From contig ONMA01000019.1 of the NCBI GenBank assembly GCA_900318815.1, forward strand, positions 44,889-108,888: DNA of 64,000 bases. Direction: 5' to 3'. Of the stretch, positions 32,842-40,925 are shown one piece after another. Numbering within the stretch: the stretch's first letter is position 1; each line of letters opens with the position of its first letter. The notes beneath the pieces are model-generated. The model did no database searches. It saw only the letters and a program-made list of their open reading frames with translations, and had not been told where the DNA came from. The position numbers and the translations under genes were made by a program. This stretch comes from an uncultured Prevotellaceae bacterium. Its GTDB lineage: Bacteria; Bacteroidota; Bacteroidia; Bacteroidales; Bacteroidaceae.

Positions 32842-35049
32842 GGCTAACGCTATAGTTATTTCGCCACCATTCTTTAAACTGCCAAAGAGAATCTCGCGCA
32901 TCAGCAGCGGTTTCAGTTGGCGGGCGATGACGCGATCCATTTCACGTGCACCGTACTCGAGCGTAAAGCCTTCCTTCAGCAGATGGTCGAACGCCTCGTC
33001 AGTGAGGGTCATTCTCACGTTCTTAGCCTCGAGTTTCGCGTCGAGTTCCCTGAGTTTCTTCCTCAGTATGAGCGTGGCCATTTCCTTGTCCATGTCGCGG
33101 AAGACGACGGCTCCCGACAGACGGTTGAGGAACTCCGGCTTGAAAGTCTTTTTCACCTGCTTCATCATGGCCTCGCCCCGACTGACGTTGCTGTTGAAGC
33201 CGATGCTGCCATGCGAGGCAAACTGTGCCCCGGCATTGGAGGTCATAATCAGGATAACGTTGCGGAAGTCGGCATGACGGCCTTTGTTATCGGTGAGGCG
33301 CGCATAGTCCATCACCTGCAGCAGTATGTTGTAGATGTCCTGATGAGCCTTCTCTATCTCGTCGAGCAGCAACACGGCGTTGGGCGACTTGCGAATGGCA
33401 TCCGTGAGCAGACCGCCATCCTCATAGCCCACGTAGCCCGCCGGGGAGCCAATGAGCTTGGCCACGGCATGCTTCTCGGTGTACTCGCTCATGTCGAAGC
33501 GTATCAGCTCAATGCCCAGCTCCTTCGACAACACCCGTGCCACCTCGGTCTTGCCCACACCCGTAGGACCAACAAAGAGCAGCGAGGCCAACGGCTTGTT
33601 GTCGTCGAGCAGGCCAGCACGCGCCATCTGCACCGCCTCCACCACCTGACGGATGGCGTCGTCCTGCCCGTAAATCTGCGAGAGCATGCGAGGGGCCAGG
33701 CTTTCTAGTCGCCGGAAGTCATCCTCCTCGGCGACGGCCAGGGCATCCACCTTGCAGGTCTTGGCCAGCACCTCGGCGATGTGGGCCTTTGTTACAAATT
33801 CTTCACTCTTCACTCTAAACTCTTCACTCTCAAAGGCCGCCCCTGCCTCGTCAATCAGGTCGATGGCCTTGTCGGGCAGGAACCTGTCGTTGATATGCTT
33901 GGCACTGGCCTCGACGGCAAAGGCGATGGCCTCGTCGTCGTACTTCACGCCGTGGAACTCCTCATACCGGGGCTGTAGCTGCCTGACGATGTGCTTGGCC
34001 TCTTCTATGGAAGGCTCATTGATGTCAATCTGCTGAAAGCGCCGTATCAGTCCCTTGGAGCGTGCGAAGTGGCGGTTATACTCCTCGTAGGTCGTTGAGC
34101 CGATGAAGCGGATGTTGCCCGATTCGAGGTAAGGCTTCAGCATGTTCGAGGCATCCAGGGCACTCTCGCTGGTAGCCCCGGCCCCGACGAGCGTATGAAT
34201 CTCGTCGATATACACGATGTTGGCCGTACTCTCGGCCAGAATGCCGTCCATGATCTGCTTGATGCGGTTCTCAAAGTCGCCGCGATACTGCGTCCCGGCC
34301 AAGAGCGTACCCATGTCGAGCTGGTAGATGCGGCTGCCCTGCAGTCGCTCGGGCACCCGGCCTTCCTCAATCATCCGTGCCAGTCCCCACACGAGGGCCG
34401 TCTTGCCCACGCCAGGCTCGCCCACATGCAGGGGGTTGTTCTTGTCGCGACGGCACAGCACCTGCAACGTGCGCTGCAGTTCCTCCTCCCTGCCTATGAG
34501 CGGATTCTGCCGGGTGTAGAGGTCGTTCATGCAGGTGACGAGGCGTTTCCATGCCGCCGTGTCGCCATTTGTCTCCGACTTTGCATCGCCGCTCTCCTCC
34601 AGTTGGTCGTCCAGGTCGTAGAAGTTAATGAGGTGACTCAAGAAGTTCGGTTCCTTCCCAAACAGGCTGTCCTTCAGCAGATAAGCCGCCCAGGAGTCGG
34701 TCAGCTGCAGGATGCCCCGCGCCAGATGCGGGATGTCCATCGCCTCCGCACTACTCGAAGCCACCGTCTGCACCGCAATCTCCAAGACTTTCCCCATCTG
34801 CTCCGATACTTCCGGCTCATAATCTATTCCGAAGGGCACCTGTTCAACGCCGTCCAAGAACTCCTTGAGGCGGGTTTGCAACTGAAAGGGACTATAGAAG
34901 ATGTTCAGCGCCGCATTGAAGTTAAACTCATCAATCAGCACCATGAGCAAGTGCTCGGGCATGATAAACTCGTGCCTGTAGTCCTTGCAACACTCGTAGG
35001 CTTTGTTCAGTACCTTCGAGACTCTTTCCGTCTGTCTTATCTGTGACAT
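32812..35049 (-). CDS. clpA: ATP-dependent Clp protease ATP-binding subunit ClpA
   Basis: A 745-residue Hsp100 unfoldase that feeds substrates to ClpP. The N-terminal ClpS-binding domain starts SQIRQTERVSKVLNKAYECC. AAA-1 has Walker A GEPGVGKT and sensor GSTTYEEY. AAA-2 has GPTGVGKTEVAR, Walker B LLLDEIEKAH and GYVGYEDGG. Between the two AAA modules the sequence ESEEFRVKSEEFVTKAH is encoded by the GTGAAGA repeat and replaces or extends the usual linker, and the C-terminus NSSLFTLHS has the same origin. Catalytic motifs are intact, so the insertions appear tolerated. In an operon clpS, clpA, aat. Confidence 0.93.
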   Translation of the reverse strand: MSQIRQTERVSKVLNKAYECCKDYRHEFIMPEHLLMVLIDEFNFNAALNIFYSPFQLQTRLKEFLDGVEQVPFGIDYEPEVSEQMGKVLEIAVQTVASSSAEAMDIPHLARGILQLTDSWAAYLLKDSLFGKEPNFLSHLINFYDLDDQLEESGDAKSETNGDTAAWKRLVTCMNDLYTRQNPLIGREEELQRTLQVLCRRDKNNPLHVGEPGVGKTALVWGLARMIEEGRVPERLQGSRIYQLDMGTLLAGTQYRGDFENRIKQIMDGILAESTANIVYIDEIHTLVGAGATSESALDASNMLKPYLESGNIRFIGSTTYEEYNRHFARSKGLIRRFQQIDINEPSIEEAKHIVRQLQPRYEEFHGVKYDDEAIAFAVEASAKHINDRFLPDKAIDLIDEAGAAFESEEFRVKSEEFVTKAHIAEVLAKTCKVDALAVAEEDDFRRLESLAPRMLSQIYGQDDAIRQVVEAVQMARAGLLDDNKPLASLLFVGPTGVGKTEVARVLSKELGIELIRFDMSEYTEKHAVAKLIGSPAGYVGYEDGGLLTDAIRKSPNAVLLLDEIEKAHQDIYNILLQVMDYARLTDNKGRHADFRNVILIMTSNAGAQFASHGSIGFNSNVSRGEAMMKQVKKTFKPEFLNRLSGAVVFRDMDKEMATLILRKKLRELDAKLEAKNVRMTLTDEAFDHLLKEGFTLEYGAREMDRVIARQLKPLLMREILFGSLKNGGEITIALANSSLFTLHS
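33796..33833. repeat. Heptamer microsatellite inside clpA
   Basis: AATTCTTCACTCTTCACTC and a second partial copy; on the coding strand GAGTGAAGAG words. It encodes SEEFRVKSEEFVTK in frame in the linker between the AAA domains. Confidence 0.8.
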
Positions 35050-35054
35050 AATCG

Positions 35055-35366
35055 TTATTCTTCGGTTTCTGGCTCAACGGTCAAGCGCAGCGGGAAGCCC
35101 TGTTCACGCGCCATGTTGGTGGCCTTGTTGGCCTTCGACACGGCGATGTCGTAGGTATAGATGCCCACGACGGCCTTGTCGGAGTGATGCACCTGCAACA
35201 TCAGTGCGGTGGCTTCCTCCTCGCTCTTGAAAAACACTTGCGTCAGTATCATCACGACAAAGTCCATGGTCGTGAAGTCATCGTTGTGGATGATGACCTT
35301 ATATCGCTTCGGCTCTTTGAGATTAGTCCGAGACCGTTCGCGCAGTTGTGATTGTTCTTTTGCCAT
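35055..35366 (-). CDS. clpS: ClpS adaptor protein
   Basis: A 103-residue adaptor that binds N-terminal Leu, Phe, Tyr or Trp and delivers proteins to ClpA. The core reads RYKVIIHNDDFTTMDFVVMILTQVFFKSEEEATALMLQVHHSDKAVVGIYTYDIAVSKA in overlapping stretches; the NDD, the Met of TTMDFV and the VHH region form the ligand pocket. The extended N-terminus (MAKEQSQLRERSRTNLKEPK) is typical. First gene of the clpS-clpA-aat operon, 5 bp before clpA. A minus-strand -7 box (TAATTTTG, 35397-35404) lies upstream, facing the TATATTTG box (35501-35508) of the divergent ATPase gene. Confidence 0.93.
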   Translation of the reverse strand: MAKEQSQLRERSRTNLKEPKRYKVIIHNDDFTTMDFVVMILTQVFFKSEEEATALMLQVHHSDKAVVGIYTYDIAVSKANKATNMAREQGFPLRLTVEPETEE

Positions 35367-35534
35367 TACTCACCTTATATATATCATAAAGAGCTACAAA
35401 ATTAGCAGTTTCTTTCCAAAAAGCGCACTAAAATAGAGAAAAATGTTATCTTCTTGACAATAAAACGGTACATTTTGATAGGAATTGGAAAAATAAGTCG
35501 TATATTTGCGGTAAAATTCTAAAACAATAACATC

Positions 35535-37136
35535 ATGTACGATAAAGAAAGAGGACTTTACATTGCCCACTGCGAGAATGGGGCATTGTCGATAACGGGA
35601 AAGATGGCCAACCGCCACGGACTGATTGCGGGAGCCACGGGCACAGGCAAGACCGTGACCTTACAGGTGATGGCCGAGACGTTCTGCCAGGCAGGCGTAC
35701 CTTGTTTCATGGCCGACATGAAGGGCGACCTGAGCGGCATTTCACAGACCGGCAAGATGAGCGGGTTCATCGAGAAGCGAATGCCTGAGTTCGGCATTGA
35801 GAACCCCGTGTTCCAAAGCTGCCCCGTGCGCTTCTACGACGTGTTTGGCGAGCAGGGCCATCCCATGCGCGCCACGGTGAGCCAGATGGGGCCGCAGCTG
35901 CTGAGCCGCCTCTTAGGACTGAACGAGACGCAGGACGGCGTGCTGAACATCACGTTCCGCATAGCCGACGAGCGGGGCCTGCTCATCCTGGACCTGAAAG
36001 ACCTGCGCTCCATGCTCGACTGGACCTCGAAACACTCCAAGGAATATGCCACGAAGTACGGAAACATCTCATCGGCCTCGGTAGGTGCCATCCAGCGCGC
36101 CCTGCTGCAATTGGAAAACCAGGGAGCCGACAGGTTCTTCGGCGAACCGTCGTTCGACATCCAGGACCTCTTAGCCACTGTTCCCGATGCCTCTTCCTCG
36201 GGCAAGAAGGGCGTGATGAGCGTGCTGGCCGCCGACAAACTGATGATGCAGCCCAAGCTCTACAGCACCTTCCTGCTCTGGCTCCTTTCCGAGCTGTATA
36301 GCACCCTGCCCGAGGTGGGCGACCTCCCACAGCCCAAATTAGTGTTCTTCTTCGACGAGGCCCACATGCTCTTCGACGGCACCAGCAAGGCACTCCTCGA
36401 CAAGATTGAGCAGGTCATCCGCCTCATCCGCTCCAAGGGCGTAGGCATCTACTTCATCACGCAAAGCCCCACCGACATCCCGGAAAACATCCTCGGCCAG
36501 CTGGGCAACCGCGTGCAGCACGCGCTGAGAGCCTACACGCCGAAAGACCAGAAGGCGGTGAAGACGGCCGCAGACACCTTCCGCACCAACCCGGCCTTCA
36601 AGACCGACGAGGCCATCACGAACTTAGAGACGGGCGAAGCCTTAGTGTCGTTCCTCGACGAGAAGGGTGCCCCCCGCATGGTGGAGCGCGCCAAGATTCT
36701 CTTCCCCTTGTCGCAGATTGGCGCTGTAACAGAAGGGCAGCGCATGGACATCATCAAGCAGAGTAGCATCTACGGGAAGTACGACACGCCCATTGACCGG
36801 GAGAGTGCCTACGAGATACTGATAAGAGAAGCAGAAGCCCCAGTGGTCGCAAAGACCCCAGAAGCTCCAGCAGCCCCTGAAGCCCCCTCACGGTCAGCAA
36901 AGGAGACTTCAAAGCCCGGTATTATGAGTAAGGTGTGGAAGGCCGTGCTCACGGCCGTCACCTCGACCTTAGCCACCCTGTTAGGCACGTGGGTGTCGGA
37001 GAAGGTGAGCGGCAAACAGTCGAAGTCGCGCACATCGGCCAAGGAACGGGTTGTCAAGAATGCCACCAGCGCAGCCACCCGCACACTGACCAAGGAGCTG
37101 ACTCGCGACATCCTGGGCAACCTGACGAAGAAGTAA
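35535..37136 (+). CDS. HerA/FtsK-like ATPase of the DUF853 (YjgR) family
   Basis: A 533-residue cytoplasmic protein. Walker A is GATGTGKT (about 34-41), Walker [14 protein letters not shown], and the conserved [35 protein letters not shown] region identifies the DUF853/YjgR helicase-like family. Its close relatives are HerA-type translocases, but the cellular job of YjgR is unknown. After about residue 430 there is a Pro/Ala-rich linker ([16 protein letters not shown]), then a basic tail with a possible amphipathic segment ([20 protein letters not shown]). Divergent from clpS. Its stop is 2 bp from the stop of the convergent PqqD-like gene. Confidence 0.85.
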   Translation: MYDKERGLYIAHCENGALSITGKMANRHGLIAGATGTGKTVTLQVMAETFCQAGVPCFMADMKGDLSGISQTGKMSGFIEKRMPEFGIENPVFQSCPVRFYDVFGEQGHPMRATVSQMGPQLLSRLLGLNETQDGVLNITFRIADERGLLILDLKDLRSMLDWTSKHSKEYATKYGNISSASVGAIQRALLQLENQGADRFFGEPSFDIQDLLATVPDASSSGKKGVMSVLAADKLMMQPKLYSTFLLWLLSELYSTLPEVGDLPQPKLVFFFDEAHMLFDGTSKALLDKIEQVIRLIRSKGVGIYFITQSPTDIPENILGQLGNRVQHALRAYTPKDQKAVKTAADTFRTNPAFKTDEAITNLETGEALVSFLDEKGAPRMVERAKILFPLSQIGAVTEGQRMDIIKQSSIYGKYDTPIDRESAYEILIREAEAPVVAKTPEAPAAPEAPSRSAKETSKPGIMSKVWKAVLTAVTSTLATLLGTWVSEKVSGKQSKSRTSAKERVVKNATSAATRTLTKELTRDILGNLTKK

Positions 37137-37138
37137 CG

Positions 37139-37432
37139 CTATTCTAACATCTTCATCTGCTGCCACCCTTCTACTATTTCAGCCACATCCTGATGGGCGA
37201 CTTCCTCCGTCACTTCATATTCCTCAAAGAGCCTTCGGGCCAGAGCGTCGACGGTGAAGTCGCCCATCTTCTGTGCCTCGTTCCAAAGCCATGCGGCCTC
37301 ATCGTTCAGGCACAGCAGCCGCCCGAAGTCAATCGCGGAAAGGCCCTCGCCCATGACAACCTGTCGGCCAGAGACCTCGCGCAACACAAATCCTTTTTTT
37401 ATTCGCATAGTTCTATTTGTTTCATTCTTCAC
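37139..37432 (-). CDS. PqqD-family protein (RiPP recognition element type)
   Basis: A 97-residue protein: KGFVLREVSGRQVVMGEGLSAIDFGRLLCLNDEAAWLWNEAQ, then FTVDALARRLFEEYEVTEEVAHQDVAEIVEGWQQMKMLE. The three strands and the LNDEAAWLW helix are those of PqqD. In RiPP pathways this domain binds the leader peptide. A start at the internal Met (37408) is also possible; the first eight residues are poorly conserved in such proteins. It is last in a leftward set with an HprK-like kinase and a nucleotidyltransferase, separated from them by a 310-bp palindromic element. No precursor peptide is evident nearby. Confidence 0.82.
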   Translation of the reverse strand: MKNETNRTMRIKKGFVLREVSGRQVVMGEGLSAIDFGRLLCLNDEAAWLWNEAQKMGDFTVDALARRLFEEYEVTEEVAHQDVAEIVEGWQQMKMLE

Positions 37433-37450
37433 TCTTAGAGTGATTTCTGA

Positions 37451-37764
37451 CTGAAGTTTCCTACCTTTTTCTTTTTAACCACACGCTCGACCTATGGTCG
37501 CTTTGCTTGCAAAGAATTAAACTAATACAAGTTTCGCAAGTTTTTTTAAACAACGGATTTCACGGATTATACGGATTTGGGGCTACGCGATGTTATTGCC
37601 ATTTCACAGATTATCATCAGATGATTATACAATCCGTATAATCCGTGTAATCCGTTGTTGTTATTCATACTTGCGAAAGTTGTATTAGTTTAATTCGTGA
37701 AATTCTTTGCAAGCAAAGCGACCATAGGTCGAGCGCGTGGTTTTAAAAGGGTGGGAAAGTTGAG
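37451..37764. repeat. Nested palindromic element (MITE-like)
   Basis: Three nested inverted repeats share one centre. Outer ends are CTGAAGTTTCCTACCTTTT (37451-37469) and its imperfect complement (about 37745-37764). The middle arms of about 70-80 bp (37471-37540, 37669-37750) contain GGTCGCTTTGCTTGCAAAG and match at about 90 percent apart from an 8-bp gap. The inner hairpin (37550-37577 with 37631-37658) is the ACGGATT family also seen at 16359. The outer-end type is shared with 43561-43692. The right end supplies the stop of the HprK-like gene. Nothing else is in the spacer. Confidence 0.82.
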
Positions 37765-38633
37765 TTACTGATTGTTGTTTCGCACAAGCGGGCAGCCTCC
37801 TCGTCGGGTCTGCACGCCAGGTGCCACGCAGGCACGTGGGAGGCCAAGGCATTCTCGGTAGCATGCAGACCGTCGGCAATCGCCGCATCCCACCGCTTGC
37901 CGCTGATGCTGGGCACCAGCACGGCGTAGGCCTCAAGGCCGTCCAACCGTCTTATCCTGTTATGAGATGCCTGACTGAGCATCACGATGCCACCTAAGGG
38001 GAAACTGACGTTCTTGTAGCAAGGGGTCTTGCCGCTCCAGGGCGACCCATAGACCGTGGCCCTGCCGTCATCAGCGATCCTCACCACAGGGTTATCATCG
38101 TTCACCAGCATACAGCCGCCAATGTACTGCAGCCACAGCCGGGCATGCGTGCTCTTGCCCGTTCCGCTCTTGCCGAGGAAGAGGTAGGCCACACCGTCAT
38201 GGCTCACAGCCGAGGCATGAAACAGAGCGGTGTTCTTGCGAGCCGTCGCCAGCGCAAAGAGGACCATCAGCGCATTGTCAATGGCCATCTGGCGTGTATG
38301 TCCTGTCAGAGTGAGCTGTCCTTGCGAGTAGTCGGGCGAGCATACCAGCCACCCTGCCGTCTGGCCTGTCCAACAGAACTCAAACACGGGCAGGCGTTCA
38401 GCGGCTCGCTGGACATAGCCACACACGATCTCCTCACACTCCTCGCTCTGCCGCAGCTCTTCCGTGTAATCCACGGATGCCCCCTCGGCAATGGCCAGGG
38501 CAAACACGCTGGCAGGCCGCACGCGGGCCGGTGCCAATGCAAACGGCTCGTAGTTCTTCATCAGTGCGAGGTCCTTTTCCTCGCCCGTCACTTGGAACTG
38601 GTGTCCGGCGACTTCGTAATATTTTGTATCCAT
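37743..38633 (-). CDS. HprK-like serine kinase domain protein
   Basis: A 296-residue protein related to the C-terminal half of HPr kinase, sometimes auto-labelled PEP carboxykinase. The P-loop is FLGKSGTGKSTHARLW (about 150-165), preceded by LFHASAVSHDGVAYL and followed by LVNDDNPVVR (metal-binding Asp) and YGSPWSGKTPCYKN. No HPr is encoded nearby. In lasso peptide clusters such as paeninodin, a kinase of this type phosphorylates the peptide and acts with a nucleotidyltransferase. Here it sits between a PqqD-like gene and a nucleotidyltransferase gene. The last residues (NSTFPPF) and stop lie inside the palindromic element at 37451-37764, so its native C-terminus may have been replaced. Confidence 0.75.
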   Translation of the reverse strand: MDTKYYEVAGHQFQVTGEEKDLALMKNYEPFALAPARVRPASVFALAIAEGASVDYTEELRQSEECEEIVCGYVQRAAERLPVFEFCWTGQTAGWLVCSPDYSQGQLTLTGHTRQMAIDNALMVLFALATARKNTALFHASAVSHDGVAYLFLGKSGTGKSTHARLWLQYIGGCMLVNDDNPVVRIADDGRATVYGSPWSGKTPCYKNVSFPLGGIVMLSQASHNRIRRLDGLEAYAVLVPSISGKRWDAAIADGLHATENALASHVPAWHLACRPDEEAARLCETTISNSTFPPF

Positions 38634-39748
38634 GATGTCTTATTTTCTTTTTTCAGGGCATCCCTTTGCGAAAGGGTGCGATAGCGCAGACGCTGTGGGA
38701 TGGTCTCAGCCAGCCATTTCCAGTAGTCCAGCAGCATCCAGAAGGCTTCCCAGAAGTCGAAGCGCATCAAGCCTATCTGCCGTTTCTTGTTCATCAGGAA
38801 GCGCCGCCACACGCCGTATTGCAGCCATCCGGCATACTGCCCTAAGTTGCCGTTGACCATCATCACCTGTAGCAGCCATTCGCCCCGATAGCTGTCGGGC
38901 GGGCATAGCAGCAGGCCCTCATCGAGCAGCAGCACCTTGCGAAGTACCCACATCAGAGCCCCCGCCGTGTGGTGCAGGCCGAGCCTCTTCAGTTGGGCGG
39001 CCACGTTGCGCCGCTCTTCCTCCTGAGCATGCTGCAGCAGGTAGTAATAGTCGCACACTAATCGCAACTCCATGCCTCCCTCGAAGAAATGCCGCTGAAT
39101 GTGCGACATCTGCATGATGAGCGCAAAACTGACCGACGGAACGCGGAAGCCCTCGGCCACCTCGGTGCTGTGGGCAGCTATCTCCTGTTCCAGCCACCGC
39201 TGCAGCCGGCGGTTCGACAGAACGTTGTAGTTGCCCGACGACGGACGGAAGTGAACCTCCACCTCAACGCCTTTCTCGGTGATGGGCAGATGGGCATGGT
39301 GATAGGTCACTATCTCGGGCCCACCTCCGAACTGGGGCGAGGAACTGATCAGGCTTAGCACGCTTTTCTTTCCACCCTCCACCCAGATGTCGATGTCGCC
39401 CGGCTGACGTGCCATCGGGTCGGGATAGAGCCGGGCATTAGCCTGTCCTTTCAGGATGGCCGTGCGTCGCCCAGCCTCGGCAAAGAGCCGTGTCAGTCGT
39501 GCCGCCTCGCTGTTCAGCAACTTGTTCAGTCCTCGAGTGGTCTCAGCATCGAAGGCCCATCGCAAGGCCAGTTCGAAGGGCGGCTGTAGCCGGCTCACGC
39601 CAGCATGACAGACAGCAATAACCGACTGGCGGCCTGCCAGCCGGTAGAGTTCCTTCCAAGCCTTGTCGCTGAGCGTCTCAGGGAAGTCCTGCGACACGCC
39701 GAGCGACAGGCGCAACAGTTGGAATAGTTGTTCGTCCCTCTCCTTCAT
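38588..39748 (-). CDS. Nucleotidyltransferase family protein (NTP_transf_5 type)
   Basis: A 386-residue protein. AILKGQANARLYPDPMARQPGDIDIWVEGG contains the nucleotidyltransferase core: GQANA in place of the usual GxxL, and the metal-binding DIDIW. Later VEVHFRP and IMQMSHIQRHFFEGGMELRLVCDYYYLLQ match the NTP_transf_5 family, found in Bacteroidetes polysaccharide and RiPP loci. First gene of the leftward trio; its 3' end overlaps the kinase gene by 46 bp. A minus-strand promoter, TTTG (39824-39827) with TAACTTTG (39796-39803) and a 20-bp spacer, gives a short leader. Substrate unknown. Confidence 0.78.
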   Translation of the reverse strand: MKERDEQLFQLLRLSLGVSQDFPETLSDKAWKELYRLAGRQSVIAVCHAGVSRLQPPFELALRWAFDAETTRGLNKLLNSEAARLTRLFAEAGRRTAILKGQANARLYPDPMARQPGDIDIWVEGGKKSVLSLISSSPQFGGGPEIVTYHHAHLPITEKGVEVEVHFRPSSGNYNVLSNRRLQRWLEQEIAAHSTEVAEGFRVPSVSFALIMQMSHIQRHFFEGGMELRLVCDYYYLLQHAQEEERRNVAAQLKRLGLHHTAGALMWVLRKVLLLDEGLLLCPPDSYRGEWLLQVMMVNGNLGQYAGWLQYGVWRRFLMNKKRQIGLMRFDFWEAFWMLLDYWKWLAETIPQRLRYRTLSQRDALKKENKTSWIQNITKSPDTSSK

Positions 39749-39893
39749 CGGTCTTCTTTAGAAAGAATATGCAACTAAATGCAAGATTTGGGTTGCAAAG
39801 TTATACATTTTTGGCGATAACGGCAAAAAATAGGTGTTTTTTATATGCTGATATAGAATAAAAGTGTATATTTGCAGCATAATTGTCAACAAA

Positions 39894-40793
39894 ATGATTC
39901 AGGACATGAAAAAGATGTATCATCTGCTTTACCATCTGCCAAACCGCTTGCACGCCTGTCGCACCAGGCTTTTCATGACTACCGCCTTTCTACTGGCCAT
40001 CGCCATGCATGCAAACGCCACCGCCCAAGAGGGAAACATCATCATCATCGACGGCGAGCGGTGGACGCTGCTGAACGAGCCTATCTATGCCGACACGGCA
40101 CTCTTCCATCGCATGAAGGCCGCGCTGCCAGCGGACAGATCGTGGACCACAGCCAACTGGGACGGCTACACCAGCTACTGGAGCATCAGGCAGGGAAGTC
40201 TGATGCTCGACAGCATCTGCGTGACGTTCTACAACGAAGAGACCGAGCAATTCCGGCAGGCAACCTTGGACGAGTCCTGGATGAAGCGCCTGTTCAAGGG
40301 CTATACAAGGGGCAAAGGCTTCAAGGCCGCGCAGTTCTCCGGCAAGCTGAGGGTGACACGGGGCGAATGTATTCATTATGTACACGATGGCTATGAAAGT
40401 AGTTTTGAATATGAGACATTCCTCACCGTCAAGGAGGGAAAGGTGACTGAACGGAAGGACTATCACAACAGGCTGATAGAGGGCTGTTCGTTCGGCAAGT
40501 CCAAGGACCTGATAGCGTCGCTGAAGGAAAAGCTCCTGCTACAGGCAGAGAAATACCCTGAGCTGAATGAGGCCAAGCGCATCTTATTCAACATCAAGAA
40601 TGTCAAGCTCGACGCCACAGGAACCATCACCGACTGCACCGTCAAAGCACTCAAGAACGGCTCGGACGACATTGCCAAGGAGATGAAGCGAATCATCATG
40701 GACATCCACCCGTGGGAAACGCTCTACCTGTACGACGAGTATGTCTTCCCGGAAAGAGGCGGCTACACCTTCCCCATTGTCATAAACAAATAA
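39894..40793 (+). CDS. Secreted protein of unknown function
   Basis: A 299-residue protein. A hydrophobic segment RLFMTTAFLLAIAMHANATA around residues 25-45 acts as signal peptide, longer than usual at its N-terminal side. The mature part (GNIIIIDGERWTLLNEPIYAD ... WDGYTSYWSIRQGSLML ... VKLDATGTITDCTVKALKNG ... FPIVINK) has mixed strands and helices. The VKLDATGTITDCTVKALKN piece recalls the C-terminal TonB-like domains used as interaction modules. The ATG at 39864 is excluded because the -7 box TATATTTG lies at 39867-39874. Starts at 39894 or 39906 remain. Ends at the terminator 40858-40892. Function not recognised. Confidence 0.6.
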   Translation: MIQDMKKMYHLLYHLPNRLHACRTRLFMTTAFLLAIAMHANATAQEGNIIIIDGERWTLLNEPIYADTALFHRMKAALPADRSWTTANWDGYTSYWSIRQGSLMLDSICVTFYNEETEQFRQATLDESWMKRLFKGYTRGKGFKAAQFSGKLRVTRGECIHYVHDGYESSFEYETFLTVKEGKVTERKDYHNRLIEGCSFGKSKDLIASLKEKLLLQAEKYPELNEAKRILFNIKNVKLDATGTITDCTVKALKNGSDDIAKEMKRIIMDIHPWETLYLYDEYVFPERGGYTFPIVINK

Positions 40794-40826
40794 GAGACGG
40801 CAAAAGCAAAAAAAATGTAAAAAACA

Positions 40827-40858
40827 TTTGGCAGAAATAAGGAAATGTTGTATTTTTG
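40827..40858 (+). promoter_or_regulatory. Promoter of the porin-symporter pair
   Basis: TTTG (40827-40830), 20-bp spacer, TATTTTTG (40851-40858). The -7 box touches the first arm of the upstream terminator hairpin. Confidence 0.75.
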
Positions 40859-40898
40859 CACCCGATTTTTGCATATATGCAGAATCGGGTGCATTTTT
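40858..40898 (+). terminator. Terminator overlapping the porin transcription start
   Basis: GCACCCGATT (40858-40867) and AATCGGGTGC (40883-40892), perfect 10-bp stem, then ATTTTTTG. It ends the upstream secreted-protein gene. The porin transcript would begin inside the hairpin. Confidence 0.8.
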
Positions 40899-40925
40899 TG
40901 AATATTTATCACCAAAACTAACGAT

